Part shown: piece after piece, positions 7,766 to 16,858 of the stretch
Layout: each line of letters begins with the position of its first letter
Numbering within the stretch: position 1 is the first letter of the stretch
Source of the DNA: Desulfotomaculum sp.
Lineage (GTDB): Bacteria > Bacillota > Desulfotomaculia > Desulfotomaculales > Nap2-2B
Reading direction: 5' to 3'
Assembly: GCA_003513005.1 (NCBI GenBank)
Contig: DOTD01000087.1
Coordinates: forward strand, 1 to 64,000
DNA length: 64,000 bases
Program-made: the position numbers and the translations under genes
Notes under the pieces: generated by a model
Told to the model about the DNA's origin: nothing
Seen by the model: the letters and a program-made list of their open reading frames with translations, nothing else
Database searches by the model: none

Positions 7766-8917
7766 ATGAAAAAAATTTCTATTATCGGGAGTACCGGGTC
7801 CATCGGCCGGCAGGCTCTGTCAGTGATTCACCAGTTTCCATCTGAATTTCGGGTTGTCGGGTTGGCCGCAGGAAGCAATTGGAAAGTCATGCTGGATCAA
7901 ATCCGGGAGTTCGATCCCGAAATAGTATCTATGTCTCAGGAAAAGGAAATCCGGGAAATCTCCCGGAACCTTAAGCAGGACGTTCTCCCGGAATTATGCT
8001 GGGGAGAACAGGGCTTAATCAGCGCGGCGGCGGATACACAGGCGGATATTGTAATTATAGCTGTTCCCGGTATTGCCGGCCTTATTCCAACGCTGGCGGC
8101 AATTAAAGCGGGTAAGGACATAGCTCTGGCAAATAAAGAAACTCTTGTAACTGCAGGCGGATTGGTCATAGAGATGGCTGCCCGGGCGAATGTAAATATT
8201 TTGCCGCTGGACAGTGAGCACTCGGCAATCTGGCAGTGTTTGGACGGAGTTCCCAGGGATGAGATCGCCCGGATACTTCTTACTGCTTCGGGTGGTCCAT
8301 TTCGCTTGGGCCCGGCTGATTTATCGGGTGTGACCGTAGAGATGGCGCTTAATCATCCGAATTGGAAGATGGGGCGCAAGGTAACTATTGATTCGGCGAC
8401 TTTAATGAACAAGGGTTTGGAAATAATTGAAGCCAGATGGTTGTTTGATTTAAACTATGACCGTATAAAAGTGTTAATTCATCCTCAAAGCATCATCCAT
8501 TCCATGGTTGAATTTATTGACGGTTCAACTCTAGCCCAGTTGGGAGCTCCGGATATGCGCATACCCATTCAATATGCGCTTACTTATCCTGCACGCTGGT
8601 TTAATGAACTGCCAAGAATAAACTGGGATAATGTGGGAGACTTAGCTTTCGAAAGCCCGGATCTGAAACGCTTTCGCTGCCTTTCATTGGCTATCGAGGC
8701 CTGCCGGGAGGGAGGCACAATGCCGGTGGTTTTGAATGCCGCGAATGAGATCGCAGTAGAGTGTTTTTTAGCCGAAAAAATAGGATTTACCCGTATTCCG
8801 GAAATTATTGACGAGGTTATGGATAAGCATCAGGTTAGGGAGTATACTGAAATTAACGATATCTATGCCGCCGATAACTGGGCGCGGCAACAAGCGAGGG
8901 AGATTGCCGGTTGTTAG
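7766..8917 (+). CDS. dxr: 1-deoxy-D-xylulose-5-phosphate reductoisomerase
   Basis: Dxr carries out the committed MEP-pathway step, converting DXP to MEP with NADPH. The NADPH loop GSTGSIGRQ is at 7-15, a KETLVTAGG segment and the metal/substrate motif LDSEHSAIWQCL follow. From ATG 7766 the length is 383 residues, as in B. subtilis; an in-frame GTG at 7748 would add six residues and cannot be excluded. Together with ispG and uppS it builds the isoprenoid supply for the cell-wall carrier. Confidence 0.95.
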   Translation: MKKISIIGSTGSIGRQALSVIHQFPSEFRVVGLAAGSNWKVMLDQIREFDPEIVSMSQEKEIREISRNLKQDVLPELCWGEQGLISAAADTQADIVIIAVPGIAGLIPTLAAIKAGKDIALANKETLVTAGGLVIEMAARANVNILPLDSEHSAIWQCLDGVPRDEIARILLTASGGPFRLGPADLSGVTVEMALNHPNWKMGRKVTIDSATLMNKGLEIIEARWLFDLNYDRIKVLIHPQSIIHSMVEFIDGSTLAQLGAPDMRIPIQYALTYPARWFNELPRINWDNVGDLAFESPDLKRFRCLSLAIEACREGGTMPVVLNAANEIAVECFLAEKIGFTRIPEIIDEVMDKHQVREYTEINDIYAADNWARQQAREIAGC

Positions 8918-9957
8918 CAATGCAAACATTTTTGGCTGCCGTTGTTATCTTCGGGTTGATGATTATCTTTCATGAATTCGGTCATTTTATTGTTGCAAAA
9001 AGAGTAGGGATAAGGGTTCAGGAATTCAGTGTCGGGTTTGGTTTTAAACTGGCCAGTTTTATAAAAGGCGAAACCACATATAATCTGAGAGTGTTTCCGA
9101 TAGGCGGTTTTGTGCGCATGGCCGGTATGGAGCAAGACGATAACGTTCCTGTTATTGACGATGAAAAGTCCTTTAATAAGAAAACCGTGCTTCAGCGGAT
9201 TGCGGTTATTTCGGCCGGCCCGCTGATGAATTTTGTGCTTGCTGTCCTTTTATTTGCCGCTGTTTTTGTTTATTCAGGGTTCCCAATACCCAGCACTGTT
9301 GTGGGAAAACTCGTCCCCGGCGGGCCTGCGGAATTGGCCGGCTTAAAGGACGGTGACAGAATTATTGCGATTGACGGGGAACAGGTCAACAGGTGGGAGT
9401 GGGAGAAGATGTCTGCAATTATTAACTCCCATCCTGATCAGGTTGTTACAGTAACCGTGGAGCGCTCCGGGAAGCGGCAGAAGATACTTGTCCTGACCAG
9501 CCATGATGAGAAAGGCCAGGGCAAGATGGGCATCTACCCGGCTTACCAAAATCAACGCCTGGACCCTTTTAGCGCTCTTGCCAAAGGGACGGAATATACG
9601 GGGCGGTTTGTCGTATTAATAATAGATTTAATCGGCCAGATGATCATAGGCAAATTACCCGCTGATCTTGGCGGGCCGGTCAGAATAATTTATGAAATTA
9701 AAAATGCGGTCGGATTAGGAGTTTCTAATCTGCTGCAGTTGGCTGCGTTTTTAAGTATAAATTTGGGCCTTTTTAACCTTTTCCCCATTCCCGCTTTAGA
9801 TGGAAGCAGGATAATGTTTTTAGTCATAGAATGGCTCCGGGGCCGGCCGGTTGATCCAGTAAAGGAAAATCTCGTTCACCTGATTGGATTTGGAATTTTG
9901 CTGCTGTTTTTCGTATTTGTCACTTATAACGATGTGCTGCAGTTAATTCAAAAGTGA
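8911..9957 (+). CDS. rseP: Site-2 protease RseP/RasP
   Basis: A zinc metalloprotease of family M50 that cleaves anti-sigma factors and signal-peptide remnants within the membrane. HEFGH is at about 21-25 in the first helix, one PDZ domain spans roughly 125-205 (GGPAELAGLKDGDRI), and the third zinc ligand lies in NLFPIPALDGSR near 290. TTG 8911 overlaps the dxr stop and lies 8 bases after AGGGAG; ATG 8920 is possible. The dxr-rseP order is common in Firmicutes. Confidence 0.93.
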   Translation: MLAMQTFLAAVVIFGLMIIFHEFGHFIVAKRVGIRVQEFSVGFGFKLASFIKGETTYNLRVFPIGGFVRMAGMEQDDNVPVIDDEKSFNKKTVLQRIAVISAGPLMNFVLAVLLFAAVFVYSGFPIPSTVVGKLVPGGPAELAGLKDGDRIIAIDGEQVNRWEWEKMSAIINSHPDQVVTVTVERSGKRQKILVLTSHDEKGQGKMGIYPAYQNQRLDPFSALAKGTEYTGRFVVLIIDLIGQMIIGKLPADLGGPVRIIYEIKNAVGLGVSNLLQLAAFLSINLGLFNLFPIPALDGSRIMFLVIEWLRGRPVDPVKENLVHLIGFGILLLFFVFVTYNDVLQLIQK

Positions 9958-9991
9958 TTTTAAGCGATCAGGTTTAAGAAAGGGTTTTATT

Positions 9992-11074
9992 ATGGAACGC
10001 AAAAAAACCCGGCCTGTCCGGATTGGAACAGTTCATGTCGGGGGCGGAGCTCCAATATCCGTCCAGTCTATGACCAACACTGATACCAGGAATGTGGCGG
10101 CTACTGTAGAACAGATTAATAAGTTAACTCTCGCAGGTTGTGAAATTGTCCGTGTTGCTGTACCTGATCTGGAAGCGGCGGATGCTTTGCTCCTGATCAA
10201 AAATCAGATAAATATTCCATTGGTTGCAGACATTCACTTCGATTATCGCCTTGCCCTTGCCGCTCTGGAAAGAAGTGTTGACGGCCTGCGCATCAATCCG
10301 GGAAATATCGGCAGCAGGGAGAAAGTCGTTAAAATTGCCGCGGCGGCCAGAGAAAAAAAAGTACCGATACGAATCGGAGTAAATGCCGGTTCACTGGCCA
10401 AGGATCTGTTGGATAAACATGGTAAGCCTACAGCCTCAGCGCTTGTGGAAAGCGCTTTACGGGAAATCCGCCTGCTCGAGGAAGTAGGATTTTTTGATCT
10501 AAAGGTGTCTGTTAAGTCTTCCGATGTGCCGATGATGTTGGAAGCTTATCAGATGCTTTCTGAAAAAACGGACTACCCGCTTCACTTGGGAGTTACAGAG
10601 GCGGGTACGTTGCGTTCCGGCGCCGTAAAATCCGCCGTTGGGATAGGAATTCTCCTGTCGAAGGGAATAGGCGACACAATCAGAGTGTCTTTGACGGGGA
10701 GCCCGCTTGAGGAAGTAAGGGTCGGCTATGATATTTTAAAATCTCTCGGGTTGCGTTCAAGGGGTATTGAGCTCATCTCGTGCCCGACCTGTGCGAGGAC
10801 TCAAATTGACATTATCAAAATAGCCGTTGAAGTTGAAGAAAAGCTGGAAGGGATCACCGCGCCGTTAAAAATAGCGGTGATGGGATGTGTTGTAAACGGT
10901 CCTCTGGAAGCTAAGAACGCTGATCTAGGTGTGGCCGGAGGGAAAGGAACCGGTTTGATTTTTCGACAGGGGAAGATCATCAAGTCCGTTCAGGAAAAAG
11001 AACTTGTCAGTGAGCTTGTTCGGGAAGCGGAACAGTTGGCGGCGCAAACAGCGATTCATTCAAAGAACGAGTGA
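9992..11074 (+). CDS. ispG: 4-hydroxy-3-methylbut-2-en-1-yl diphosphate synthase
   Basis: IspG is the penultimate MEP-pathway enzyme; it reductively opens MEcPP using a 4Fe-4S cluster. The cluster ligands are visible as CPTC (Cys about 264 and 267) and MGCVVNGP (Cys about 299), with the GVAGGKGTG segment after it. The 360-residue length is that of the bacterial two-domain form. Start ATG 9992 follows AAGAAAGGG. The next 140 bases before proS contain no gene; a GGGGTGATT site precedes proS. Confidence 0.96.
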   Translation: MERKKTRPVRIGTVHVGGGAPISVQSMTNTDTRNVAATVEQINKLTLAGCEIVRVAVPDLEAADALLLIKNQINIPLVADIHFDYRLALAALERSVDGLRINPGNIGSREKVVKIAAAAREKKVPIRIGVNAGSLAKDLLDKHGKPTASALVESALREIRLLEEVGFFDLKVSVKSSDVPMMLEAYQMLSEKTDYPLHLGVTEAGTLRSGAVKSAVGIGILLSKGIGDTIRVSLTGSPLEEVRVGYDILKSLGLRSRGIELISCPTCARTQIDIIKIAVEVEEKLEGITAPLKIAVMGCVVNGPLEAKNADLGVAGGKGTGLIFRQGKIIKSVQEKELVSELVREAEQLAAQTAIHSKNE

Positions 11075-11214
11075 ACCCGAGGATAAGCGAGGCTACTGTT
11101 TGAGACGCATAGCGCCGAGTTTAACCGGGCCCGAGGGTTTAAAGGGTGTTGTTGTTCACAATCTAATTTCATAAAAACAGGACATACAATTATCTTGACC
11201 GGGGTGATTTAAAA

Positions 11215-12927
11215 ATGAGAGTTTCACAACTGCTGCTTCCCACATTGCGCGAGGCGCCGGCTGAAGCCGAAATAATCAGCCATCAGCTGTTATTAAGGGC
11301 GGGTTTTATACGCAAGTCAGCAGCAGGTGTATATACATTGCTGCCGCTGGGTTTGAAAGTAATTAAGAAAATTGAGGCGATAGTCAGGGAAGAGATGAAC
11401 AGGGAGGGAGCCCAGGAGATTATCATGCCGATCATTCAGCCTTCTGAGATCTGGCAGGAATCGGGGCGTTGGGATGTTTACGGCCCGGAATTATTCCGTC
11501 TGAAAGACCGGCACGGAAGAGTTTTTTGCCTTGGACCCACCCATGAAGAAATAATCACGGACTTAGTTCGCAACGAGGTTAAATCATACAGGCAGCTTCC
11601 CCTCCTGCTTTACCAGATCCAGAATAAGTACCGGGATGAACGCAGACCCCGGTTTGGATTAATCCGCGGCCGTGAGTTTATTATGAAAGACCTTTATTCT
11701 TTTGATCGCGACGAAGCCGGCATGGAGGTCAGCTATCAGAAAATGTTTAACGCATACACGAGAATATTTGAACGCTGCGGTCTTTATTTTCGTCCGGTAG
11801 AAGCTGATTCAGGCGCAATTGGGGGCAGCGATACGCACGAGTTTATGGTCCTGGCTGAAACAGGGGAAGCATTGCTGGTTTTCTGCAGCCAGAATGACTG
11901 TGGCTATGCCGCCAATGTAGAAAGAGCGGCATCACCTGTGAAGAAAAGAGTTGATTTCGAAGAACCCGGCCTGCTGGCGGAAGTGGCTACACCGGGGAAG
12001 CGGACTGTCGAGGAAGTTACTTTATTTTTGGGTGTTGAGCCTCAAAAACTAATTAAAACCCTGCTTTATGAAACAGAGGCCGGGTACGTGGCGGCTCTTG
12101 TAAGAGGCGACCGAATTATCAATCAGGTAAAGATACAAAAGGCGCTCGGTGTTCTCAGGTGTGATCTGGCTGACGCGGAGGCAGTGGAAAGGTTAAGCGG
12201 AGCGAAAGTCGGTTTTGCCGGGCCGGTGGGCTTAAAAGGTTTAAGGCTGGTCGCTGATTTAGAAGTTGTGGGGATGGCCAACGCTGTTTCAGGGGCGAAC
12301 AAAGACGATGCGCATTTTATAAACGTAAATCCGGAGCGCGATTTTAATCCGGATCAGATTGCCGACCTGCGCCAGGTACAGTCAGGCGATCCCTGCCCAA
12401 TCTGCGGTTCTGCTTTGGAAGAAGCAAGAGGGATTGAAGTCGGGCAGGTTTTCAAACTGGGCTATAAGTACAGTAAAGCCCTTGGAGCCAATTATCTTGA
12501 CGAGAAGGGCAATAGTATTCCCATTTGTATGGGGACTTACGGTATCGGCGTAACGCGTACCATGGCTGCGTCTGTCGAGCAAAACCATGATCAGAATGGA
12601 ATAATCTGGCCTGTCAGCATTGCGCCTTACCAGGCGCTGGTTGTTCCCGTAAACACCAGGGAAAGCGGGCAGTTTGAACTGGCGGAAAGGGTTTACGAAT
12701 TGCTTTTAAGCGCAGGTATGGAAGCGGTCCTGGACGACCGTCCGGAAAGGGCCGGTGTTAAATTTAAAGACGCCGATCTAATTGGATATCCTTTGCGTCT
12801 GATTATTGGTAAACAAGCGGTTGAAAGCGGCAATATAGAAGTGTTTCAACGTAAAAGCGGCCTGGTTGTTACCGTTCCTTTAGAACAAGTAGTTGGCTAT
12901 GTAAAAGAATATTGCAGCCAAATCTAG
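11215..12927 (+). CDS. proS: Prolyl-tRNA synthetase
   Basis: A class II synthetase of 570 residues, the bacterial form with a YbaK-like editing insertion (roughly residues 225-380) that removes Ala-tRNA(Pro). Motif 2 appears as KYRDERRPRFGLIRGREF (about 137-154), and the anticodon-binding domain occupies the last 110 residues. ATG 11215 is behind GGGGTGATT. The gene is followed after 16 bases by a glycosyltransferase gene. Confidence 0.96.
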   Translation: MRVSQLLLPTLREAPAEAEIISHQLLLRAGFIRKSAAGVYTLLPLGLKVIKKIEAIVREEMNREGAQEIIMPIIQPSEIWQESGRWDVYGPELFRLKDRHGRVFCLGPTHEEIITDLVRNEVKSYRQLPLLLYQIQNKYRDERRPRFGLIRGREFIMKDLYSFDRDEAGMEVSYQKMFNAYTRIFERCGLYFRPVEADSGAIGGSDTHEFMVLAETGEALLVFCSQNDCGYAANVERAASPVKKRVDFEEPGLLAEVATPGKRTVEEVTLFLGVEPQKLIKTLLYETEAGYVAALVRGDRIINQVKIQKALGVLRCDLADAEAVERLSGAKVGFAGPVGLKGLRLVADLEVVGMANAVSGANKDDAHFINVNPERDFNPDQIADLRQVQSGDPCPICGSALEEARGIEVGQVFKLGYKYSKALGANYLDEKGNSIPICMGTYGIGVTRTMAASVEQNHDQNGIIWPVSIAPYQALVVPVNTRESGQFELAERVYELLLSAGMEAVLDDRPERAGVKFKDADLIGYPLRLIIGKQAVESGNIEVFQRKSGLVVTVPLEQVVGYVKEYCSQI

Positions 12928-12943
12928 TAGGATGGAGAAAATC

Positions 12944-14104
12944 ATGTTGAAACGGGTTCTCATTTTGTCAGTCTCAATCGGAGAAGGCCATATACGGGCA
13001 TCGACGGCCATCAAAGAGGCAATTTTAAAAAGGAATCCTTATACAGAAGTTAATATTCTTGATACATTTCGTTCTACAAATCCTATTTGGGATAAAATGG
13101 TCAGCAATACCTACATGGAAATTTTGAAAATTACTCCCGCTTTTTATGGCTATCTTTACCGCCTGGCTGAAAAAGAGAGTATTCTTCAAGGAACCGCCAG
13201 AGAAGAATTTAACAGGGTTTTAAATGTTGTAACCGCCCCGAGACTTAACCAGTTGCTGAGTGTTTATTCTCCGCAAGTTATAATTTGCACGCATCCATTT
13301 CCGATCGGTGTTGTAAACAGGTTAAAGGAGCGGAGTGAATATACGGGTCTGCTGGCTGGTGTTCTTACTGATTTTACCGTGCACCCTTTCTGGGTTTTCC
13401 CCAAGGTTGATTTGTATTCAATTGCCGCCGAGGAGATTAAAAAGACGTTTAAAGATTATAAATACAATATGGATAATGTCCACGCCTGTGGAATACCTAT
13501 TGACAGTTGTTTTTTAAATTCTGTTGACAAGTCTGAGGTTAAGTCCAAACTTTCTTTGCAGCAGAATTTGAAGACAATACTGGTTATGGGAGGCGGCCTG
13601 GGTATGGGGCCGATTTCCGATATAGTCAAAGCTTTGGGAGACGGCGGTATTCCCTGCCAGGTTATTGTAGTTACAGGCTACAACGAAACATTGCGGGCTA
13701 AACTGGAACGTATGATCCCTGGCTTCAGAAATCCGGTAACAGTACTGGGATTTGTTGATAATGTTCATGAGCTAATGTCAGTTGCCGATTTAATGATCGG
13801 CAAGGCAGGGGGCCTAACCTGCGCGGAGGCCCTGGCCAAAGGATTGCCGATCTTTATTGTTGATCCGATTCCAGGCCAGGAAGTCCGCAATGCTGAGTTT
13901 CTATGCAAGGCGGGAGCAGCCGTACAGGCCGGCAATATCAGGGATCTGTCCAATAAAGTAGGGGAATACTTAAATGAACCCCGCCGTTTAAAGAAAATGT
14001 CTATTTCCGCTTCGCATCTGGGCAAACCCCTGGCAGCTCAGTCTGTTGTAAGGATAATTGAGGATTATATAGGTTCCGTAAACTTGGAAGCGGCTAGAAT
14101 CTAG
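12944..14104 (+). CDS. MGDG-synthase/UgtP-family glycosyltransferase
   Basis: A 386-residue GT28-type enzyme. The N-terminal SVSIGEGHIRASTAI is the MGDG-synthase-family signature (typically G-x-G-H-x-x-A), and the C-terminal donor-binding region shows MGGGLGMGP and the GKAGGLTCAEALAKGLP loop. Relatives transfer galactose or glucose from UDP-sugars to diacylglycerol, or GlcNAc in the related MurG. Acceptor and sugar cannot be fixed here; a membrane glycolipid role is likely. ATG 12944 lies 6 bases after GGATGGAG. Confidence 0.82.
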   Translation: MLKRVLILSVSIGEGHIRASTAIKEAILKRNPYTEVNILDTFRSTNPIWDKMVSNTYMEILKITPAFYGYLYRLAEKESILQGTAREEFNRVLNVVTAPRLNQLLSVYSPQVIICTHPFPIGVVNRLKERSEYTGLLAGVLTDFTVHPFWVFPKVDLYSIAAEEIKKTFKDYKYNMDNVHACGIPIDSCFLNSVDKSEVKSKLSLQQNLKTILVMGGGLGMGPISDIVKALGDGGIPCQVIVVTGYNETLRAKLERMIPGFRNPVTVLGFVDNVHELMSVADLMIGKAGGLTCAEALAKGLPIFIVDPIPGQEVRNAEFLCKAGAAVQAGNIRDLSNKVGEYLNEPRRLKKMSISASHLGKPLAAQSVVRIIEDYIGSVNLEAARI

Positions 14105-14135
14105 CGGGAAAGAGTAAATATCAGGTGCAAGGACA

Positions 14136-14822
14136 ATGATCAGCGAAAAGGAAATAGTTATCCGGCTTACGCTTGCTTTTATCCTGGGTGGGGCTATAGG
14201 TTTAGAGCGCGAACGAATTTATATGAAGGCGCTCAAATATTCCGCCGGTTTCCGGACGCATGTTCTTGTTTGCATCGGCGCTGCCGTATGCATGCTGATT
14301 TCCGAGCAGATGTTTTTTCTTTATAATGGAGATGCGGGACGGATTGCCGCCCAGGTAATCAGTGGGATTGGTTTTTTAGGCGCCGGCGCAATCTTACGCG
14401 AGGGATCTGTTGTCAGGGGCCTGACGACTGCCGCAAGCCTCTGGGTTGTAGCATGTGTCGGCCTGGCTGTTGGAGGGGGTTTTTACCTTGTGGCTGCAAC
14501 AGGGACCTTTTTAGTATTATTTGCTTTAATCGTTCTGGGTACTATTGAAGATTTAATGCGCGGCGGGCGCCGTGACAATGTTATTGTCGTTGAAGTGGAC
14601 AGCAGCTCGGAGGATATCGATAAAATCAGCCCTACACTTGAGGAATCAGGTGTTCAGATAAAGCATATCAATTTCAGTAAAATGGAAAACAGATGTATAG
14701 TTGAGATTACCATAAAAACTCCATACAGAATAGATCTGATTACAGTACTAAACAAGCTGGCTACTTTACCGGGGGTATTCCGGATAAATCAAAAAACGGG
14801 TGATCAGCCTCCGTTAAGATAA
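14136..14822 (+). CDS. MgtC/SapB family membrane protein
   Basis: The 228-residue protein has the MgtC pattern: several hydrophobic helices with GGAIGLERE, a SAGFRTHVLVCIGAA segment, the GIGFLGAGAILREG motif and GLTTAASLWVVACVGLAVG, followed by a soluble C-terminal domain of about 75 residues that looks ACT-like. MgtC proteins relate to magnesium homeostasis and inhibition of the F-type ATPase in some pathogens; the role in environmental Firmicutes is not settled. Start ATG 14136; little ribosome-site context. Confidence 0.85.
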   Translation: MISEKEIVIRLTLAFILGGAIGLERERIYMKALKYSAGFRTHVLVCIGAAVCMLISEQMFFLYNGDAGRIAAQVISGIGFLGAGAILREGSVVRGLTTAASLWVVACVGLAVGGGFYLVAATGTFLVLFALIVLGTIEDLMRGGRRDNVIVVEVDSSSEDIDKISPTLEESGVQIKHINFSKMENRCIVEITIKTPYRIDLITVLNKLATLPGVFRINQKTGDQPPLR

Positions 14823-14832
14823 GATTTAATGC

Positions 14833-14867
14833 TTGCTAAGACTGTTTTTTTGTGCTATACTTAGCAA
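14833..14867 (+). promoter_or_regulatory. Promoter of the rimP-nusA-infB operon with overlapping inverted repeat
   Basis: TTGCTA (14833-14838) and TATACT (14856-14861) are spaced by exactly 17 bases. The inverted repeat TTGCTAAG (14833-14840) and CTTAGCAA (14860-14867) spans the same interval, so it covers both promoter boxes. Confidence 0.7.
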
Positions 14868-14890
14868 CAGATTGGAAAGAAGTTATCGAA

Positions 14891-14910
14891 GAGTGGGGAA
14901 TTGCCCACTC
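14891..14910 (+). promoter_or_regulatory. Leader hairpin before rimP, possible NusA-dependent attenuator
   Basis: GAGTGGG (14891-14897) pairs perfectly with CCCACTC (14904-14910), followed by TTTCGTCTT. A weak terminator of this form in the untranslated leader of the same operon is how NusA limits its own synthesis in B. subtilis; that it works so here is inference from position and shape. Confidence 0.6.
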
Positions 14911-14972
14911 TTTCGTCTTATAACTGGATTTGGTTTAATGGCCATTATATTTATTGGGAGGGTTTTCCCCCT

Positions 14973-15473
14973 ATGCTTCAAAAAAAGGTCACCGCGTTTG
15001 TAAGCGATCTGGCGGCGCCTTTAGCCGGCCAACTCGGTTTGGAACTGGTAGATGTGGAATACAAGAAAGAGGGGGGTAGTTGGTACCTTAGAGTGTTTAT
15101 AGACAAAAAAGGCGGAGTAACATTGGATGATTGTCAGGCGTTATCACGAGAACTGGACAGTGCTTTGGACAGCCGCGATCCAATACAGCATACCTATATT
15201 TTAGAGGTCTCTTCACCTGGTATTGAGAGACCTTTAAAAACAATTGAAGATTTTATGCGTTTTCGGGGGAGCATGGTAAAAATTATTACTTTCAAGTCTC
15301 AGGAAGGTAAAAAAGAACACATCGGACATCTGGTTGATCTTTCTGAATCAACTCTTGTTCTGAAAGATCAGAAAAAGAACAACAACATTTTGATTAGCTT
15401 GCAAAATATAGCTTCGGCCCATTTAGTCGCGGAAGTTTTTGGAGGTAAGGGGGTACCTAAGGGTGAACAGTGA
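14973..15473 (+). CDS. rimP: Ribosome maturation factor RimP
   Basis: RimP assists assembly of the 30S subunit. The LGLELVDVEYKKEGG segment, LRVFIDKKGGVTLDDC and the conserved EVSSPGIERPL motif are present. I choose ATG 14973 behind GGGAGGG; this gives 166 residues, close to family length, whereas the upstream extension runs back into the leader hairpin. The last bases overlap the nusA start. First gene of the rimP-nusA-ylxR-infB operon. Confidence 0.93.
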   Translation: MLQKKVTAFVSDLAAPLAGQLGLELVDVEYKKEGGSWYLRVFIDKKGGVTLDDCQALSRELDSALDSRDPIQHTYILEVSSPGIERPLKTIEDFMRFRGSMVKIITFKSQEGKKEHIGHLVDLSESTLVLKDQKKNNNILISLQNIASAHLVAEVFGGKGVPKGEQ

Positions 15474-16545
15474 GTTTCTTGAAGCGCTTTACGCCTTGGA
15501 GAAAGAAAAAGGAGTGCCGGTTGATATTCTACTGGAGACAATCGAGGCAGCCCTGCTTTCCGCTTATAAAAGAAACTTTGGTTCCGCACAAAACGCTCGG
15601 GTGCAGATAAACAGGGAAACAGGCGATTACCAGGTCTTTGCCCAACATGTTGCAGTAAAGGAAGTCCTTGACCCCAAGTTGGAAATATCAATTGAAGAAG
15701 CTCAATCATTGGATCCCCGTTACGATTTGGGAGAAGTAATTGAGAGTGAGGTAACACCACGGAATTTTGGACGAATTGCAGCGCAGACAGCAAAACAGGT
15801 AGTTATGCAAAGGATACGCGAAGCTGAGCGGAATCTCGTCTACAAGGAATACATTAACCGTGAAGGCGATATCATTACTGGTGTCGTCCAGAGAGTAGAA
15901 CAAAAAAACGTATATATAGAGCTTGGAAAAGCAGAAGCAATACTTGCGGCAAATGAAAGGGTCCCCGGGGAAACACACCGTCAGGGTGACCGGATTAAAG
16001 CATATATTTTAGAAGTCAAGAAAACCACCAAGGGACCTCAGGTTTTTGTTTCCAGAACACACCCGGGGCTGTTGAAAAGGCTTTTTGAACTGGAGGTTCC
16101 GGAACTTTTTGAAGGAATTGTAGAATTGAAATCGGTTGCCCGGGAGGCGGGTTACCGTTCAAAAATAGCTGTATTTTCAAGAGATGAAAATATTGATCCG
16201 GTTGGCGCATGTGTGGGTCCTAAAGGAATGCGGGTTCAGGCGATTGTGAACGAGTTGAACGGGGAAAAAATCGATGTGATCAAATGGGACCCGGATTCTT
16301 CCAAATATGTTGCCGCTTCGTTAAGCCCTGCTAAGGTTGTTGCGGTAGAGATCTGGGAGGAGGAAAAAGTAGCGCGGGTTATCGTTCCAGACTTTCAGCT
16401 CTCTTTGGCTATTGGTAAAGAAGGGCAAAATGCCCGGTTGGCTGCAAAGCTCACTGGCTGGAAGATTGACATTAAAAGTGAATCCCAAATGGAGGAAATC
16501 TACCAGCGCGAGTACGCCGGTTATACACAGGATTACGCGGAATAA
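15463..16545 (+). CDS. nusA: Transcription termination/antitermination protein NusA
   Basis: NusA binds RNA polymerase and modulates pausing and intrinsic termination. The N-terminal domain (about 1-125), an S1 domain beginning near ITGVVQRVEQKNVYIELG (about 130-200) and two KH domains, including VGACVGPKGMRVQAI (about 247-261) and AIGKEGQNARLAAKLTGW near 320-337, are in order. The protein is 360 residues, without the proteobacterial acidic repeats. GTG 15463 overlaps rimP and follows AAGGGGG by 9 bases. Confidence 0.95.
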   Translation: MNSEFLEALYALEKEKGVPVDILLETIEAALLSAYKRNFGSAQNARVQINRETGDYQVFAQHVAVKEVLDPKLEISIEEAQSLDPRYDLGEVIESEVTPRNFGRIAAQTAKQVVMQRIREAERNLVYKEYINREGDIITGVVQRVEQKNVYIELGKAEAILAANERVPGETHRQGDRIKAYILEVKKTTKGPQVFVSRTHPGLLKRLFELEVPELFEGIVELKSVAREAGYRSKIAVFSRDENIDPVGACVGPKGMRVQAIVNELNGEKIDVIKWDPDSSKYVAASLSPAKVVAVEIWEEEKVARVIVPDFQLSLAIGKEGQNARLAAKLTGWKIDIKSESQMEEIYQREYAGYTQDYAE

Positions 16546-16557
16546 GGAGTTTGCCTG

Positions 16558-16830
16558 TTGATGACAAAAGTTAAAAAAATACCTTTTCGGGTGTGCCTTG
16601 GCTGTCAGGAAAAACGGCCCAAGAAAGAACTGGTTCGTCTTGTCCGCACTCCCGAGGGAATTATTGAAATAGACTCTACAGGCAAAAAAGCTGGACGGGG
16701 CGCTTACGTTTGTCCCGGATTAGAATGCATCCAGAAAGCAATTAAAGCAAAACGCCTGGAGAGAACATTCGGACAGCCTGTTCCCAAAGAAATCCTGGAA
16801 GCTTTAAAGGCCGGGGTTTTGCAAAGTTAG
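16558..16830 (+). CDS. ylxR: YlxR family nucleic-acid-binding protein
   Basis: A 90-residue basic protein with the DUF448 pattern VCLGCQEKRPKKELVRLVR and GKKAGRGAYVCP. YlxR is encoded between nusA and infB in most Firmicutes; reports link it to control of gene expression and to RNase P, but the function is not firmly established. AAGGAG is 8 bases before TTG 16558; ATG 16561 is adjacent. In B. subtilis the L7Ae-like ylxQ follows; here only 28 bases separate ylxR from infB. Confidence 0.92.
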   Translation: MMTKVKKIPFRVCLGCQEKRPKKELVRLVRTPEGIIEIDSTGKKAGRGAYVCPGLECIQKAIKAKRLERTFGQPVPKEILEALKAGVLQS

Positions 16831-16858
16831 TCGCCTTATAGACTGGGGAGGTGGATTC

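Noticed and set aside
11075..11214. GC-rich palindromic-looking stretch (AACCGGGCCCGAGGGTT) between ispG and proS as a terminator or riboswitch
   Set aside because: The pairing is imperfect with no T run and no leader motif such as a T-box; left unannotated.
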